Made by a program: the position numbers and the translations under genes
The notes under the pieces: generated by a model
The model's database searches: none
The model's input: only the letters and a program-made list of their open reading frames with translations
Told to the model about the DNA's origin: nothing
In this document: piece after piece, positions 11,278 to 20,002 of the stretch
Layout of the letters: the number at the start of each line of letters is the position of its first letter
Position numbering within the stretch: the stretch's first letter is position 1
Assembly: GCF_001423085.1 (NCBI RefSeq)
Contig: NZ_LMNU01000001.1
Location: forward strand, 923,495-987,494
Direction of reading: 5' to 3'
From: Methylobacterium sp. Leaf125
GTDB lineage: Bacteria > Pseudomonadota > Alphaproteobacteria > Rhizobiales > Beijerinckiaceae
Length of the DNA stretch: 64,000 nt

Positions 11278-12804
11278 ATGGACCAGACACCCCCCGCCAA
11301 GGCACCCGCCGGGACACCCGAGCATCAGCCCGTCCCGGCGGCACCCCCCTGCACGCTGGTGATCTTCGGGGCCTCCGGCGACCTGACGAAGCGGCTGCTG
11401 ATGCCGGCGCTGTACAACCTCGCGGCCGGTGGCCTGCTCGACCCGCAGTTCCGCATCATCGGCGTCGATCACAACGCCAACACCGATGCGGGCTGGCGCC
11501 AGGACCTGACGGAGACGATGCAGTCCTTCACCACGGACCGCACCTCGGAATTCCACCCCGACCACATCGACCCCAAGGCCTGGGGCTTCGTCGGCGAGCG
11601 CCTCAGCTTCCGCCAAGGCGACTTCACCGCCGCCGACACCTTCACAAGCCTCGCTCAGGCGCTGTCCGGCAACGTCATCTTCTACCTCGCGGTCTCGGCC
11701 CGCTTCTTCGGGCCGATCGTCGACGCTCTGGGTCAGGCGGGGCTCCTGAAGGAGGACAAGGGCGCGTTCCGCCGGGTCGTCATCGAGAAGCCGTTCGGGA
11801 GCGACCTTGATTCCGCCCGAGCCCTGAATGCGCGAATCCTCAAGCAGGGGGCCGAGAGCCAGTTCTTCCGGATCGATCACTTCCTCGGAAAGGAGACGGT
11901 TCAGAGCATCCTGGCAATCCGGTTCGGTAATGGACTGCTCGGGCCGGTCTGGCATCGCGACCACGTCGACCACGTGGAGATCACCGCGGCGGAGACGATC
12001 GGCGTCGAGGCGCGCGGCGCCTTCTACGAACCCACCGGCGCGCTGCGCGACATGGTACCGAACCACCTGTTCCAGCTGCTCTGCATGGTGGCGATGGAGC
12101 CGCCCAAGACGCTCGATGCCGAGGACGTCCGGGACGAGAAGGCCCGGCTGATTCAGGCGGTGCGGCCGGTTCAGCCTGAGCAGGCGGTTCGCGGCCAATA
12201 CGGGGCGGGCCAGGAGCACGGGCACGCGGTGCCGGCCTATCGCGACGAGCCCAACGTCGCGCGGGATTCCCGCACCGAGACCTACGTCGCCCTGAAGCTC
12301 GCCATCGACAACCCGCGCTGGAAGGACGTGCCGTTCTACCTGCGCACGGGGAAGCGCATGACCGACCGCGTCACCGAGATCGCCCTTCATTTCCGGCCCC
12401 CGGCGCACTCGCCCTTCGCCGCTCCGGGCGCGCCCGTCACCCCCGATGTCCTGCGCTTTCGCATCGACCCCGAGCAGGGGATGGACATCGTGATGAACGC
12501 CAAGCGCCCCGGACCGCGCCTGGAGCTCGGCCGTGTCACCGCGGCGTTCGATTACGGGGATTTCTTCCAGGAGACGCCGAGCGTCGGTTACGAGACGCTG
12601 CTCTACGATTGCCTGATCGGCGACGCGACCCTGTTCCAGCGTGCCGACAGCATCGAGGCCGCCTGGGCGGTGGTCGATCCCCTGCTGAAGGCCTGGGCCG
12701 ATGCACCGGTGGAGCCCTACGCCGCCGGGAGCGACGGCCCGGAGACGGCGACTGCGCTCCTGGCCGCACAGGGCCATCGCTGGCTACCGCTCGGCAAGGG
12801 ATGA
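11278..12804 (+). CDS. zwf: Glucose-6-phosphate 1-dehydrogenase
   Basis: This cytosolic enzyme of 508 residues oxidises glucose-6-phosphate to 6-phosphogluconolactone, feeding the Entner-Doudoroff and pentose phosphate routes and making NADPH. The nucleotide-binding motif VIFGASGDLTKR lies near residues 26-37. VIEKPFG and the active-site motif RIDHFLGKE (about 198-206) are both present, as are the C-terminal domain segments DNPRWKDVPFYLRTGKRM and LYDCLIGDATLFQRAD. The length is normal for the family. The ATG at 11278 is chosen because GTGGAGG lies 10-16 bases before it. The last 21 bases overlap the convergent nuclease gene. No pgl or edd is adjacent, so zwf appears to be monocistronic here. 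Confidence 0.95.
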   Translation: MDQTPPAKAPAGTPEHQPVPAAPPCTLVIFGASGDLTKRLLMPALYNLAAGGLLDPQFRIIGVDHNANTDAGWRQDLTETMQSFTTDRTSEFHPDHIDPKAWGFVGERLSFRQGDFTAADTFTSLAQALSGNVIFYLAVSARFFGPIVDALGQAGLLKEDKGAFRRVVIEKPFGSDLDSARALNARILKQGAESQFFRIDHFLGKETVQSILAIRFGNGLLGPVWHRDHVDHVEITAAETIGVEARGAFYEPTGALRDMVPNHLFQLLCMVAMEPPKTLDAEDVRDEKARLIQAVRPVQPEQAVRGQYGAGQEHGHAVPAYRDEPNVARDSRTETYVALKLAIDNPRWKDVPFYLRTGKRMTDRVTEIALHFRPPAHSPFAAPGAPVTPDVLRFRIDPEQGMDIVMNAKRPGPRLELGRVTAAFDYGDFFQETPSVGYETLLYDCLIGDATLFQRADSIEAAWAVVDPLLKAWADAPVEPYAAGSDGPETATALLAAQGHRWLPLGKG

Positions 12805-13602
12805 GGGCGAAGGCCGAATGCCGCGCCGCTTGGCACCGGCCGGCGGGGCAAGCGGCGGCGCCGGCTGCATCTCGGCAAGGGCGTCGTGGTGCAGCAGCAG
12901 GACACCGGTGGCGGCGGCGAGCTTGCGCGCCGCCGGGGTGAACCCGGCATTCGAGACGACCGCCGCCCTGTCGGCGGACCAGTACCGCATCGCCGCCGCG
13001 ATCTCCTGCACGGCGCCGTTGCCCACCGGCCGCCCGTAGCGCTTGCACTGGACCACGAGACGGATTCCGGCCTGCTCCGCGACGATGTCGGCACCCTGGT
13101 CGCCGCTGGCCTGGGTGGCGCGCGCGTTCCAGCCGGCCTCGCGCAGGCGTCCCGCACAGTAACGCTCGTAGGCGATGCCCTCCTCGGGGGCTTCGCTCTC
13201 GTCCGGCAATCGCACCGCATCCGCCACCCGATCGATGATGGCGAGAATGTCTTCCCAGGCTCCATCGATCTCGCCGCCACGGCCCCAGGCCTCCAACTGC
13301 GGCACCACCGTGCGCTCGGCGAAGTAGGTTCGCTCGCGCTCCCAGCCGTCGCTGATCAGGTTGCCGTAGGCATCGATGAAGCATTCCTGCCGCCGCCGCA
13401 GGGCCAGGGTCGGCGCATGCGGGCGTGCGATCCTCCGGATCAGTCGGCGCAGGCGCCGCGGCCGGTCGAGATGGTGGAGGACGACACCGGCGAACGCCAG
13501 TCCGGCCCCGATGGCGCCGGGCTGCCCGAACCACAGGGCGCAGCCCCCTCCAAGTACGGACGTCCAGAACAGGCGCGCCACGAGGCGCGATCGACCCGAC
13601 AT
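12784..13602 (-). CDS. Membrane-anchored Mrr-like restriction endonuclease domain protein
   Basis: In this 272-residue protein two N-terminal hydrophobic segments (about residues 8-25 and 28-44) suggest a membrane hairpin. A basic linker and a middle region with no recognised domain follow. A C-terminal endonuclease fold of the Mrr_cat type occupies about residues 140-240. The catalytic pattern is visible: GIAYERYCAGRLREAGW, then D172 in SGDQGADIV, then Q185-C186-K187 in VVQCKRYG, and a helix GNGAVQEIAAAMRYW. Mrr-like nucleases cut modified or damaged DNA, and soluble ones act in restriction. The membrane anchor suggests action on DNA at the envelope, but that is inference. No methyltransferase or specificity subunit is nearby. 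The 3' end overlaps zwf by 21 bases in convergent orientation. Confidence 0.8.
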   Translation of the reverse strand: MSGRSRLVARLFWTSVLGGGCALWFGQPGAIGAGLAFAGVVLHHLDRPRRLRRLIRRIARPHAPTLALRRRQECFIDAYGNLISDGWERERTYFAERTVVPQLEAWGRGGEIDGAWEDILAIIDRVADAVRLPDESEAPEEGIAYERYCAGRLREAGWNARATQASGDQGADIVAEQAGIRLVVQCKRYGRPVGNGAVQEIAAAMRYWSADRAAVVSNAGFTPAARKLAAATGVLLLHHDALAEMQPAPPLAPPAGAKRRGIRPSPSSLAER

Positions 13603-13874
13603 GTGGTGGTCCCAACCGGAGGTGGGCCGAGATCGTTCGACCCTCGGCCGCGTCGGACCCGACCGTGGCAGCGGAGGGTTGCGCGTTCTCTAACGCCGCC
13701 CGGGCTGGGGAGGGCAGGGACGAATCCGGATGCCCGAAGATCTTGCGGACCAGCGCATCGGTTCTGCGATCACGCGGCGGCAAGCCGATTCGAATACCAA
13801 CCTGATCTATGAAAGGCACGCTTCCACCGTATCTGCCAAGGTCAGGGCAGACGCGGTCGACAAGCTGTGGACAA
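13603..13874. other. Intergenic region upstream of the Mrr-like gene
   Basis: This stretch lies between the start of the nuclease gene and the terminator of mucR; both genes are on the minus strand. Short plus-strand open frames cross it but show shadow-type composition. I see nothing further that can be named. Confidence 0.4.
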
Positions 13875-13915
13875 GACGAACAAGGCCGAGGCAGAGCGCC
13901 CCGGCCTTGTTCGTC
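13875..13915 (-). terminator. Hairpin terminator downstream of mucR
   Basis: A perfect 13-base-pair inverted repeat (13875-13887 with 13903-13915, loop of 15) lies 30 bases after the mucR stop. On the minus strand it is followed by a short pyrimidine-rich stretch (TTGTCC), so it is probably an intrinsic or hairpin-assisted terminator. Confidence 0.65.
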
Positions 13916-13944
13916 GCCGTTCCGGCATCCGTCGCTTCCGGGCG

Positions 13945-14439
13945 TCAGGCCTGCGCCGCCACCTTGGGACGACGTCCGCGCGGCGTCGACCCTGCCTTGG
14001 CCTCGATCTCGGCCGGTAGGCTCTCCTGCTTCCGACGCTGCTGACCGAGACCCATGTTCTTGGCCAGTTCCGAACGGGCGGCCGCGTAGTTCGGGGCAAC
14101 CATGGGATAATCGCTCGGGAGGTTCCACTTGGTGCGATACTGCTCGGGCGTCATCTCGTAACGCGTCCGCAGGTGACGCTTGAGCGACTTGAACTTCTTT
14201 CCATCCTCTAGGCAGACGACGTAGTCGGGCGTGATCGAGCGCTTGATGGAAACCGCCGGGGTCAGAGGCTCCGCCTTCTCTTCGGTCCCGACCTGGTTGA
14301 GCTTGCCCAGGGTGGCGTGCACCGAGCCGATCAGGGCCGGCAGGTCCGCGATCGGAACCGAGTTGTTGCTCACGAATGCCGATACGATGTCGGCCGCGAG
14401 TTCGATGTAGTCCGGCAGGATTCCGTTCTCGGCGCTCAT
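13945..14439 (-). CDS. mucR: MucR/Ros family transcriptional regulator
   Basis: This 164-residue protein is the usual size for the Ros/MucR family, which controls exopolysaccharide, motility and cell-cycle genes in alphaproteobacteria by binding AT-rich DNA. The zinc-finger-like core is VVCLEDGKKFKSLKRHL (about residues 74-90), followed by MTPEQYRTKW and DYPMVAPNYAAARSELAKNMGLG, all diagnostic of MucR. The metal site is unusual. C76, D79 and H89 are present, but the position of the last histidine in rhizobial MucR (RHLTTHY, from memory) is arginine 93 here (RHLRTRY). The ATG at 14439 is preferred; an upstream start at 14556 would add 39 basic residues of no family resemblance. It is probably a single-gene unit with its own terminator. 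Confidence 0.92.
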   Translation of the reverse strand: MSAENGILPDYIELAADIVSAFVSNNSVPIADLPALIGSVHATLGKLNQVGTEEKAEPLTPAVSIKRSITPDYVVCLEDGKKFKSLKRHLRTRYEMTPEQYRTKWNLPSDYPMVAPNYAAARSELAKNMGLGQQRRKQESLPAEIEAKAGSTPRGRRPKVAAQA

Positions 14440-15023
14440 TCTGAATCTCTCGTTGCGTTTTGAATACCGCCCAGCCCGACGGCGTGCTGCCGTTTGGGAG
14501 GTTTGGATGCCGCGGTCTGGTTGTGACTTGCTGGTTGCTATGATGCAGCAAAGCAAAAGGCAAGAGGCTCAGCAGGTCTCGTATAGGTCGCATTGGGCCG
14601 ATTTCTGGTGAACTCGAATAGACCAGCAACCAGTGCCGTTCCGAGAAACCGGACTAAATTTGCGCGATTTTCTCTGATCCTGCACGGGCTGGGGGATCAA
14701 CGGCTCTAAAGCCTCAAGGCTCGTATGGACGAACCGAAAAAATAATTTTCTATGGGAGGGATTATGATCTCATACAGACCAAGTCTGGCGAGAGATTTGA
14801 GCCGAAGCGGACCTCAAGGCCCTATTGCGGGCAAAACAGGCCCAAGGACTAATTTGGTTCTTGAATACAAAATCTATACGCACGCATGGCCGTGCAGGCT
14901 GTGGAGACCGCGCGTTTTTTTTCTGCAGCCACGCGCGGATCTGCGTAAAAATTTACGTAGGTCGGACCGAAAAGGTCCCGAACGGACGTTTTCAACGCCT
15001 GCTTCAGGCAATGCGAGACCTGA
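14440..15023. other. AT-richer intergenic region upstream of mucR
   Basis: This 584-base region is clearly less GC-rich than its surroundings, with runs such as AAAAAATAATTTT near 14738-14750. It lies upstream of mucR and downstream of the aldolase gene. AT-rich stretches here may hold the mucR promoter and autoregulatory sites, as MucR/Ros proteins bind AT-rich DNA. A 96-codon plus-strand open frame starts at ATG 14764 after GGGAGGG, but its product matches nothing I know and runs into the aldolase 3' end. No RNA gene could be recognised. Confidence 0.5.
14908..14938. other. Inverted repeat with T-rich loop
   Basis: An 8-base-pair stem (CCGCGCGT with ACGCGCGG) encloses a 15-base loop that begins with seven T residues. 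It lies in the AT-richer spacer between the aldolase gene and mucR. It could be a structured leader element or a protein site; the U-tract lies inside the loop rather than after the stem, so it is not a typical terminator. Confidence 0.35.
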
Positions 15024-15707
15024 TCACCCTTCCGTTCGGCTACGCGGACCGTAGGATTTGAACCGTTCTACCGTTCTCCAGATCTCGTCATCTGGCAGCA
15101 CGACGGGATTTCCGACCTGAAGCGCGACCGCATATTGCCGGCAGAGCGCTTCCACTTCGACCGCTAGCCAGAGGGCCTTCCGGAGATCGGAGCCGATGGC
15201 GATCATGCCGTGATTGGCGAGGAGGCAGGCCATCCGTCCCTCCAGGGCCGTCAGGGCCGCCGCCGACAGGGCTTCGGTGCCGTAGGGCGCGTAGGGGGCA
15301 CAGCGCACGGTCGGTCCGCCTGCCGCCGCGATCATGTAGTGCACGGCCGGAATGTCCCGACCGCAGATCGCGAAGGCGGTGCAGTGGGTCGGGTGTGCGT
15401 GGACCACCGCGTTCACGTCCGGACGTGCCGCGAGGATGTCGCGGTGGAAGTGCCACTCGGAGGAGGGGGCGAGCGGGTGGGTGAACCCGCCGTCGAACTG
15501 CATCGCCACGATATCTTCCGGCCGTAGGGTGTCGGCCGGAATGCCGGAAGGCGTGACGAGGAAGCCGTCGCCCGCCCGCACCGATACGTTGCCGGAGGTG
15601 CCCTGGCTCAGACCGAGCGTGAGAAGATCACGCATGGCGGCGACGATGTCGGTACGGATCGTTCCGTCCGCTGTTTCAGAGGCGGGCGAGGAAGGCTGGG
15701 ACGGCAT
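15024..15707 (-). CDS. Class II aldolase/adducin family protein (fuculose-phosphate aldolase-like)
   Basis: This 227-residue zinc-dependent class II aldolase/epimerase domain protein has the length of L-fuculose-1-phosphate aldolase. The early motif LSQGTSGNVSVRAG binds phosphate. SSEWHFH supplies the catalytic glutamate. HAHPTH and the later LLANHGM supply the zinc histidines. These proteins cleave or isomerise sugar phosphates, for example fuculose-1-phosphate or methylthioribulose-1-phosphate, in the cytosol. The exact substrate cannot be assigned, because no sugar kinase or isomerase gene is adjacent. It is divergent from the acyl-CoA synthetase fusion gene, with 166 bases between the two starts. 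Confidence 0.88.
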   Translation of the reverse strand: MPSQPSSPASETADGTIRTDIVAAMRDLLTLGLSQGTSGNVSVRAGDGFLVTPSGIPADTLRPEDIVAMQFDGGFTHPLAPSSEWHFHRDILAARPDVNAVVHAHPTHCTAFAICGRDIPAVHYMIAAAGGPTVRCAPYAPYGTEALSAAALTALEGRMACLLANHGMIAIGSDLRKALWLAVEVEALCRQYAVALQVGNPVVLPDDEIWRTVERFKSYGPRSRTEG

Positions 15708-15873
15708 GCAGGTCTCCGGACGCGAACGCCCTACCGGTCGGGCGCAGGCGGTCTATAACACCGCCTGCCGGACGTGCTCGCCGTCCGACCCGGTTACCAA
15801 GCCGGTGACGCTCCTGAGGCCGTGACGGTTCAGGGGCGGCCGCCCCGTCACCCGAGCAGAGGCAGTTCGGCCG

Positions 15874-18504
15874 ATGAGTACGTACCGCTTCGAGGCGCTG
15901 GTCGCCCCGCGCGCGATCGCCCTGGTCGGCCTCGAGGCAGGTCCGGAGGGGCTGGCCGAGGCGGCCCTGACCAATCTGCGGCGCGGCGGCTTTCCGGGGC
16001 CGATCCATTGCCTCGGCTCCGATGCGGCCGCCGGTCAGATCCCCCGCTTCGCCGACCTTCCCGAGGCACCGGACCTCGTCATCCTGGCGACCCCGGCCGA
16101 AGCGATTCCCGGTCAGATCGCGGAGGCCGGGCTGCGCGGAGCGGCCAGTGCCGTCATCCTCACGCCGGACGTCAGCGACGCGATCTGCGAGGCGGCACGG
16201 GCGGAGGCTCGCCACCACGGCCTGCGCCTCCTCGGGCCCGGCAGCATCGGCCTCTCGGTTCCCGGCGCCCACCTCGATGCGAGTCTCCTGGCCCGGGCCC
16301 CCAAGGCCGGCGACCTGGCGCTGGTCTCGCAGTCGGGCACCGTCGCCGCCGGCATCGTCGAATGGGCGGCACGCCGGGACGTGGGCTTCTCGGCCGTGCT
16401 GTCCCTCGGCATCGCCTGCGATATCGACGTTGCGGACTGCCTCGACCACTTCGCCGCCGACATCCGGACCCGGGCGATCCTGCTCTCCCTCGATGCGGTC
16501 GTGGATGCGCACAAGTTCATGTCGGCCGCGCGGGCGGCCGCGCGCGCCAAGCCGGTCGTGGTGCTGCGGGCGGGGCGCCACCGGGCCCCGGCCCGGCACG
16601 CCGCGACCCATACGGGCGCGCTCGCCCGGCCCGACACGGTCTACGAGGCAGCCTTCCGCCGCGCCGGGCTGCTCGCGGTCGAGAGTCTGGATGCGATGTT
16701 CTCCGCGGTGGAAACCCTCGGGCGGCAGCGCCCCTTTCCGGGGCATCGTCTCGCGATCCTGGGCAATGGACGCGGCATCGGCGCCTTGGCGGCCGACCGC
16801 CTCGCCGATCGCGGCGGCACCCTCGCGGCGGCCGGGACGCTCGGCAATCCCGTCGATCTCGGCGTCGCCGCCGGACCGGAGGCTTACGCCGACGCCCTCG
16901 CGCCCCTGCTGGCGGATCCGGGCAACGACGCGGTGCTCGCGGTCCACGTGCCGACGGCGCGCTCGGACGGCACGGAGGTCGCGGGAGCGATCGCCGACAC
17001 CGTGACCCGGATCCGTCGAAACGGCGCCCGCAAGAAGCCGGTCTTCGCCGTGACGATCGGTGAGGAAGCCGAGGCGGTCGGACGCCTCGCCGCCGCGGGC
17101 ATTCCGCGCTTCTCCACCGAGGACGCGGCCGTCGAGGGATTCCTGCACCTCGTGCGCTATCGCGAGGCGCAGGACGACCTGATGCGCACGCCGGATTCGC
17201 TGCCGCGCGACTTCTCTCCGGACATCGAGGCGGCCCGCGCCGTCGTCGCGCGCGCCGTGGCCCAGGGGCAGACCTGGCTCGACCCCGTCGCGGTGGCCGA
17301 CCTTCTCGCCGCCTACCGCATCGACAGCGTACCCCTGACGCTGGCGCCCGACATCGATGCCGCCGCGACGGCCGCATGGCCCATCATCGCGCAGGGCGGC
17401 GCGGTGGCCCTCAAGGTCGTCTCGCCCGACATCGTGCACAAGTCCGACATCGGCGGCGTGCGTCTCGATCTCACCAGCGAGGCCGACGTACGGCTGGCCG
17501 CCGCCGACATCCTCTCCCGGGCCCGGCGGCTGGCGCCGGAGGCGCGGATCACCGGATTCGCGGTCCAGCCGATGATCCGGCGCGGCAAGCAGCGCGAGTT
17601 GATTGCGGGGCTCGCGGAGGACCCGACCTTCGGGCCGGTGGTGGTGTTCGGGCGCGGCGGCACGGCGGTGGAGGTCATCGACGACCGGGCCCTCGGCCTG
17701 CCGCCCCTCGACCTGCGCCTCGCCTCGGAGCTGATCGACCGGACCCGCGTCGCCCGGCGTCTCGCAGCCTATCGCGACGTGCCGGCCGTGAACCGACACG
17801 CGGTGGCGCTGGTCCTGGTGAAGCTGGCGCAACTGGCGGCCGACTGCCCCGAGGTGCGCGAGCTCGACATCAATCCGCTCCTCGCCGACGAGACCGGTGC
17901 TCTCGCGCTCGACGCCCGCGTGATGGTAGGGGCCGAGACCGCGGCCGGCCGGCGCGCCCGGGGCGCCTACCATCCGCGCTTCGCGATCCGGCCCTATCCG
18001 GTGGAATGGGAGCGCACCCTTCACCTTCGGGGCGAGACCATCACGGTACGGCCGGTGCGGCCGGAGGACGAGGCGCTGTTCCTGACCTTCTTCCAGTCGG
18101 TCAGCGCCGAGGACCTGCGCTTGCGCTTCTTCGCCCCGGTCCGGGACTTCAACCACGCCTTCCTCGCCAAGCTCACGCAGCTCGACTACGCCCGCGCCAT
18201 CGCCTTCGTGGCGATCGACGCGGCCACCGGGGTGATGCTCGGCGCCGTGCGTCTGCACGCTGATGCCAATCATGAGAGCGGCGAATACGCCATCCTGATC
18301 CACGGCGACCGGAAGGGGACAGGCCTCGGCCATGCCCTGATGAGCCTGATGATCGACTGGGCCCGGGTCGAAGGGCTCTCCCGGGTCGAGGGGACGGTCC
18401 TGCGCGAGAACCGCGCCATGCTGGCGGTTTGTCGCCAGCTCGGCTTCGCGGTCCGCCCGGACAAGGAGGATGGCGCCGTGGTCAAGGTTTCCCTGGCCCT
18501 GTAG
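15874..18504 (+). CDS. Acyl-CoA synthetase (NDP-forming)-GNAT fusion, PatZ/Pka-like protein acetyltransferase
   Basis: This 876-residue multidomain protein begins with a CoA-binding Rossmann domain (about 1-130; VAPRAIALVGLEAG). A succinyl-CoA-ligase-like domain (about 150-290; LALVSQSGTVAAGIVEWA) and an AATHTGALA segment follow. Next is an ATP-grasp domain (about 470-690; VALKVVSPDIVHKSDIGGV). A C-terminal GNAT acetyltransferase domain (about 715-870) has the acetyl-CoA loop HGDRKGTGLGHAL. This architecture matches bacterial Pat proteins, which acetylate lysines of metabolic enzymes such as acetyl-CoA synthetase and use the ligase part for regulation. A true ADP-forming acyl-CoA synthetase activity cannot be excluded. 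It starts with ATG at 15874 after GAGGCAG. The AraC-type gene 18 bases after its stop is convergent. Confidence 0.9.
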   Translation: MSTYRFEALVAPRAIALVGLEAGPEGLAEAALTNLRRGGFPGPIHCLGSDAAAGQIPRFADLPEAPDLVILATPAEAIPGQIAEAGLRGAASAVILTPDVSDAICEAARAEARHHGLRLLGPGSIGLSVPGAHLDASLLARAPKAGDLALVSQSGTVAAGIVEWAARRDVGFSAVLSLGIACDIDVADCLDHFAADIRTRAILLSLDAVVDAHKFMSAARAAARAKPVVVLRAGRHRAPARHAATHTGALARPDTVYEAAFRRAGLLAVESLDAMFSAVETLGRQRPFPGHRLAILGNGRGIGALAADRLADRGGTLAAAGTLGNPVDLGVAAGPEAYADALAPLLADPGNDAVLAVHVPTARSDGTEVAGAIADTVTRIRRNGARKKPVFAVTIGEEAEAVGRLAAAGIPRFSTEDAAVEGFLHLVRYREAQDDLMRTPDSLPRDFSPDIEAARAVVARAVAQGQTWLDPVAVADLLAAYRIDSVPLTLAPDIDAAATAAWPIIAQGGAVALKVVSPDIVHKSDIGGVRLDLTSEADVRLAAADILSRARRLAPEARITGFAVQPMIRRGKQRELIAGLAEDPTFGPVVVFGRGGTAVEVIDDRALGLPPLDLRLASELIDRTRVARRLAAYRDVPAVNRHAVALVLVKLAQLAADCPEVRELDINPLLADETGALALDARVMVGAETAAGRRARGAYHPRFAIRPYPVEWERTLHLRGETITVRPVRPEDEALFLTFFQSVSAEDLRLRFFAPVRDFNHAFLAKLTQLDYARAIAFVAIDAATGVMLGAVRLHADANHESGEYAILIHGDRKGTGLGHALMSLMIDWARVEGLSRVEGTVLRENRAMLAVCRQLGFAVRPDKEDGAVVKVSLAL

Positions 18505-18522
18505 CGGTTCGGCCGACCCGCT

Positions 18523-19476
18523 TCACGCCCGCTCGGTGATCCGGCGGACGCCGCCGGGATCGGCGCTGGCGCTGAACTGCGACGGCGTCATCCCGTAACG
18601 CTGTCGGAACAGGCGGCTCAGCTGAGCCGGGCTGCGGAACCCGACTGCCTCGGCCAGCACCGCGATGGGGTGCGGTTGCGCCGGCGCGCTGAGTGCCGCC
18701 TTGATCCGCTGCAGCCGGGCGGAGCGGATGAAGCACTCGACCCCGCCGACCGGCTGGAACATCGCGAAGAGCTTGGAACGCGAGGCGCCGATGCTGCGTG
18801 CGACCTCCGCGGCGCTCAAGTCGGGATTGCCGAGATTCGCCTCGATATACAGACGGGCCTTCTGGTGCAGCCGCGCCGGATCGCTGTGGGAGGTGCCGTG
18901 ACCGAGGGCGGCGGTGATCGCCTGGGCCATCAGGGTTGCGGTGTGGGCGAGGGTCTCGGCATCGAGCGCGGCCAGATGCGGCAGGCGGTCGCGCAAGCGC
19001 AGGAGGTGGGTGGTGTAGGGCGCAGCGATGTCCGGCGGAATGACGAGGCCGTGGAGCGCATCCAGGGGGCCGAACCAGCGGCGGGCGAAGGCGCGCGGCA
19101 TGCTGACAAAGTTGCGTCGCTGCCGCGGGATGTCCTGGGCGTCGCGGATGATCGCCGGCCGGGAGAAGTCGATGGCGTAGACGGAGCCGGCTCCGGTCCG
19201 CACGTCGCGGCCATCGAAGTTGCCGACGATGCTGCCGGTCTCGACATGTTGCAGGATGATCGCGTCGAGGCCGTCGAAGCCGAGTTTCTGCGCGGGCCGG
19301 TGGAAGATGAACGGGACGCCGTCCATGAAATGAAATCGCAGGTGTTCCGACCAGAAGCTGGTGATGTCCACGTGGAAGGGCGTCACCAGGGGCGTCACCA
19401 GCGCCGCGCTGGCGAACATCAGCTGATAGACCTGCGCGGCGTCGTCCTGTGGGTAATCGCAGCTTGAGAACTGCAC
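18523..19476 (-). CDS. AraC family transcriptional regulator
   Basis: This one-component regulator has a C-terminal AraC/XylS double helix-turn-helix. LSAAEVARSIGASRSKLFAMF forms the first helix-turn-helix and IAVLAEAVGFRSPAQLSRLFRQRYGMTPSQF the second. The N-terminal part resembles the AraC-binding-like domain (VTPFHVDITSFWSEHLRF; GSVYAIDFSRPAII). I prefer a GTG start at 19476, which gives 317 residues, the usual size. The frame stays open to an ATG at 19758, but that would add 94 Asp/Pro/Arg-rich residues with no family resemblance. The inducer is unknown. The upstream region is shared with the cold-shock gene, which is transcribed divergently. Confidence 0.82.
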   Translation of the reverse strand: MQFSSCDYPQDDAAQVYQLMFASAALVTPLVTPFHVDITSFWSEHLRFHFMDGVPFIFHRPAQKLGFDGLDAIILQHVETGSIVGNFDGRDVRTGAGSVYAIDFSRPAIIRDAQDIPRQRRNFVSMPRAFARRWFGPLDALHGLVIPPDIAAPYTTHLLRLRDRLPHLAALDAETLAHTATLMAQAITAALGHGTSHSDPARLHQKARLYIEANLGNPDLSAAEVARSIGASRSKLFAMFQPVGGVECFIRSARLQRIKAALSAPAQPHPIAVLAEAVGFRSPAQLSRLFRQRYGMTPSQFSASADPGGVRRITERA

Positions 19477-19871
19477 GCGTCGGAGCGGGAAAGTCCCGTC
19501 TGCAGGGTGTTGGTCCGATGGCGAAGCGTGCAAGGCCGGGTCACGACTGTTGGGCGCGGGATCGACGTCATTACGAGGATCGACGTCATCTGGTTCCGCT
19601 CCGTCGACCGTATCGCCTGGAAAGGCTGCGGCGCCAACGGGCGCGGTGCGGTCGGCGCGCCCCGCGCCCGCCGATCCAGACCGCACGGAGCTGATGCCAC
19701 CGCGGGACTGCGAACAGAATTTCAAGCCGGATTTCAGCAAAGAACGCGGGAGATACACCCTGCGGGCACAGATATCTCGGCCGCGGGATTTGCGCCGTGT
19801 GTCGGCTGATTTGAAATTCGATTTGCTAATCGGCTGCGAAGCGCGTAGACATTCAATATCAATTCAACGGC

Positions 19872-19896
19872 AGAACCTCGGTGGCGCGGTTTCGTT
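19872..19896 (+). promoter_or_regulatory. Candidate EcfG-like promoter of the cold-shock gene
   Basis: AGAAC at 19872-19876 is followed after 16 bases by CGTT at 19893-19896. Against the recalled EcfG consensus GGAAC-N16/17-CGTT only the first base differs. It would give a leader of about 100 bases before the ATG at 20003, which fits the long leaders usual for cold-shock mRNAs. Confidence 0.3.
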
Positions 19897-20002
19897 ATGA
19901 AATCGTGTGCCAGAGATCTATGTCTTGAGTTGGTAACGGAGACGGCCGCGCATGATCGCGTGGACCTCCGGTAGATGAAGCCCGCAAGGGCGAAGGAATA
20001 CG

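Noticed and set aside
14764..15054. Small plus-strand open frame with a GGGAGGG ribosome site
   Set aside because: The product resembles nothing known and it runs into the convergent aldolase gene; kept only as part of the intergenic description.
15054..15064. GGATTTGAACC, which on the minus strand resembles a tRNA T-loop (GGTTCAAATCC)
   Set aside because: It lies inside the aldolase coding region (FKSYG), the flanking T-stem does not pair, and no acceptor or anticodon stem is found.
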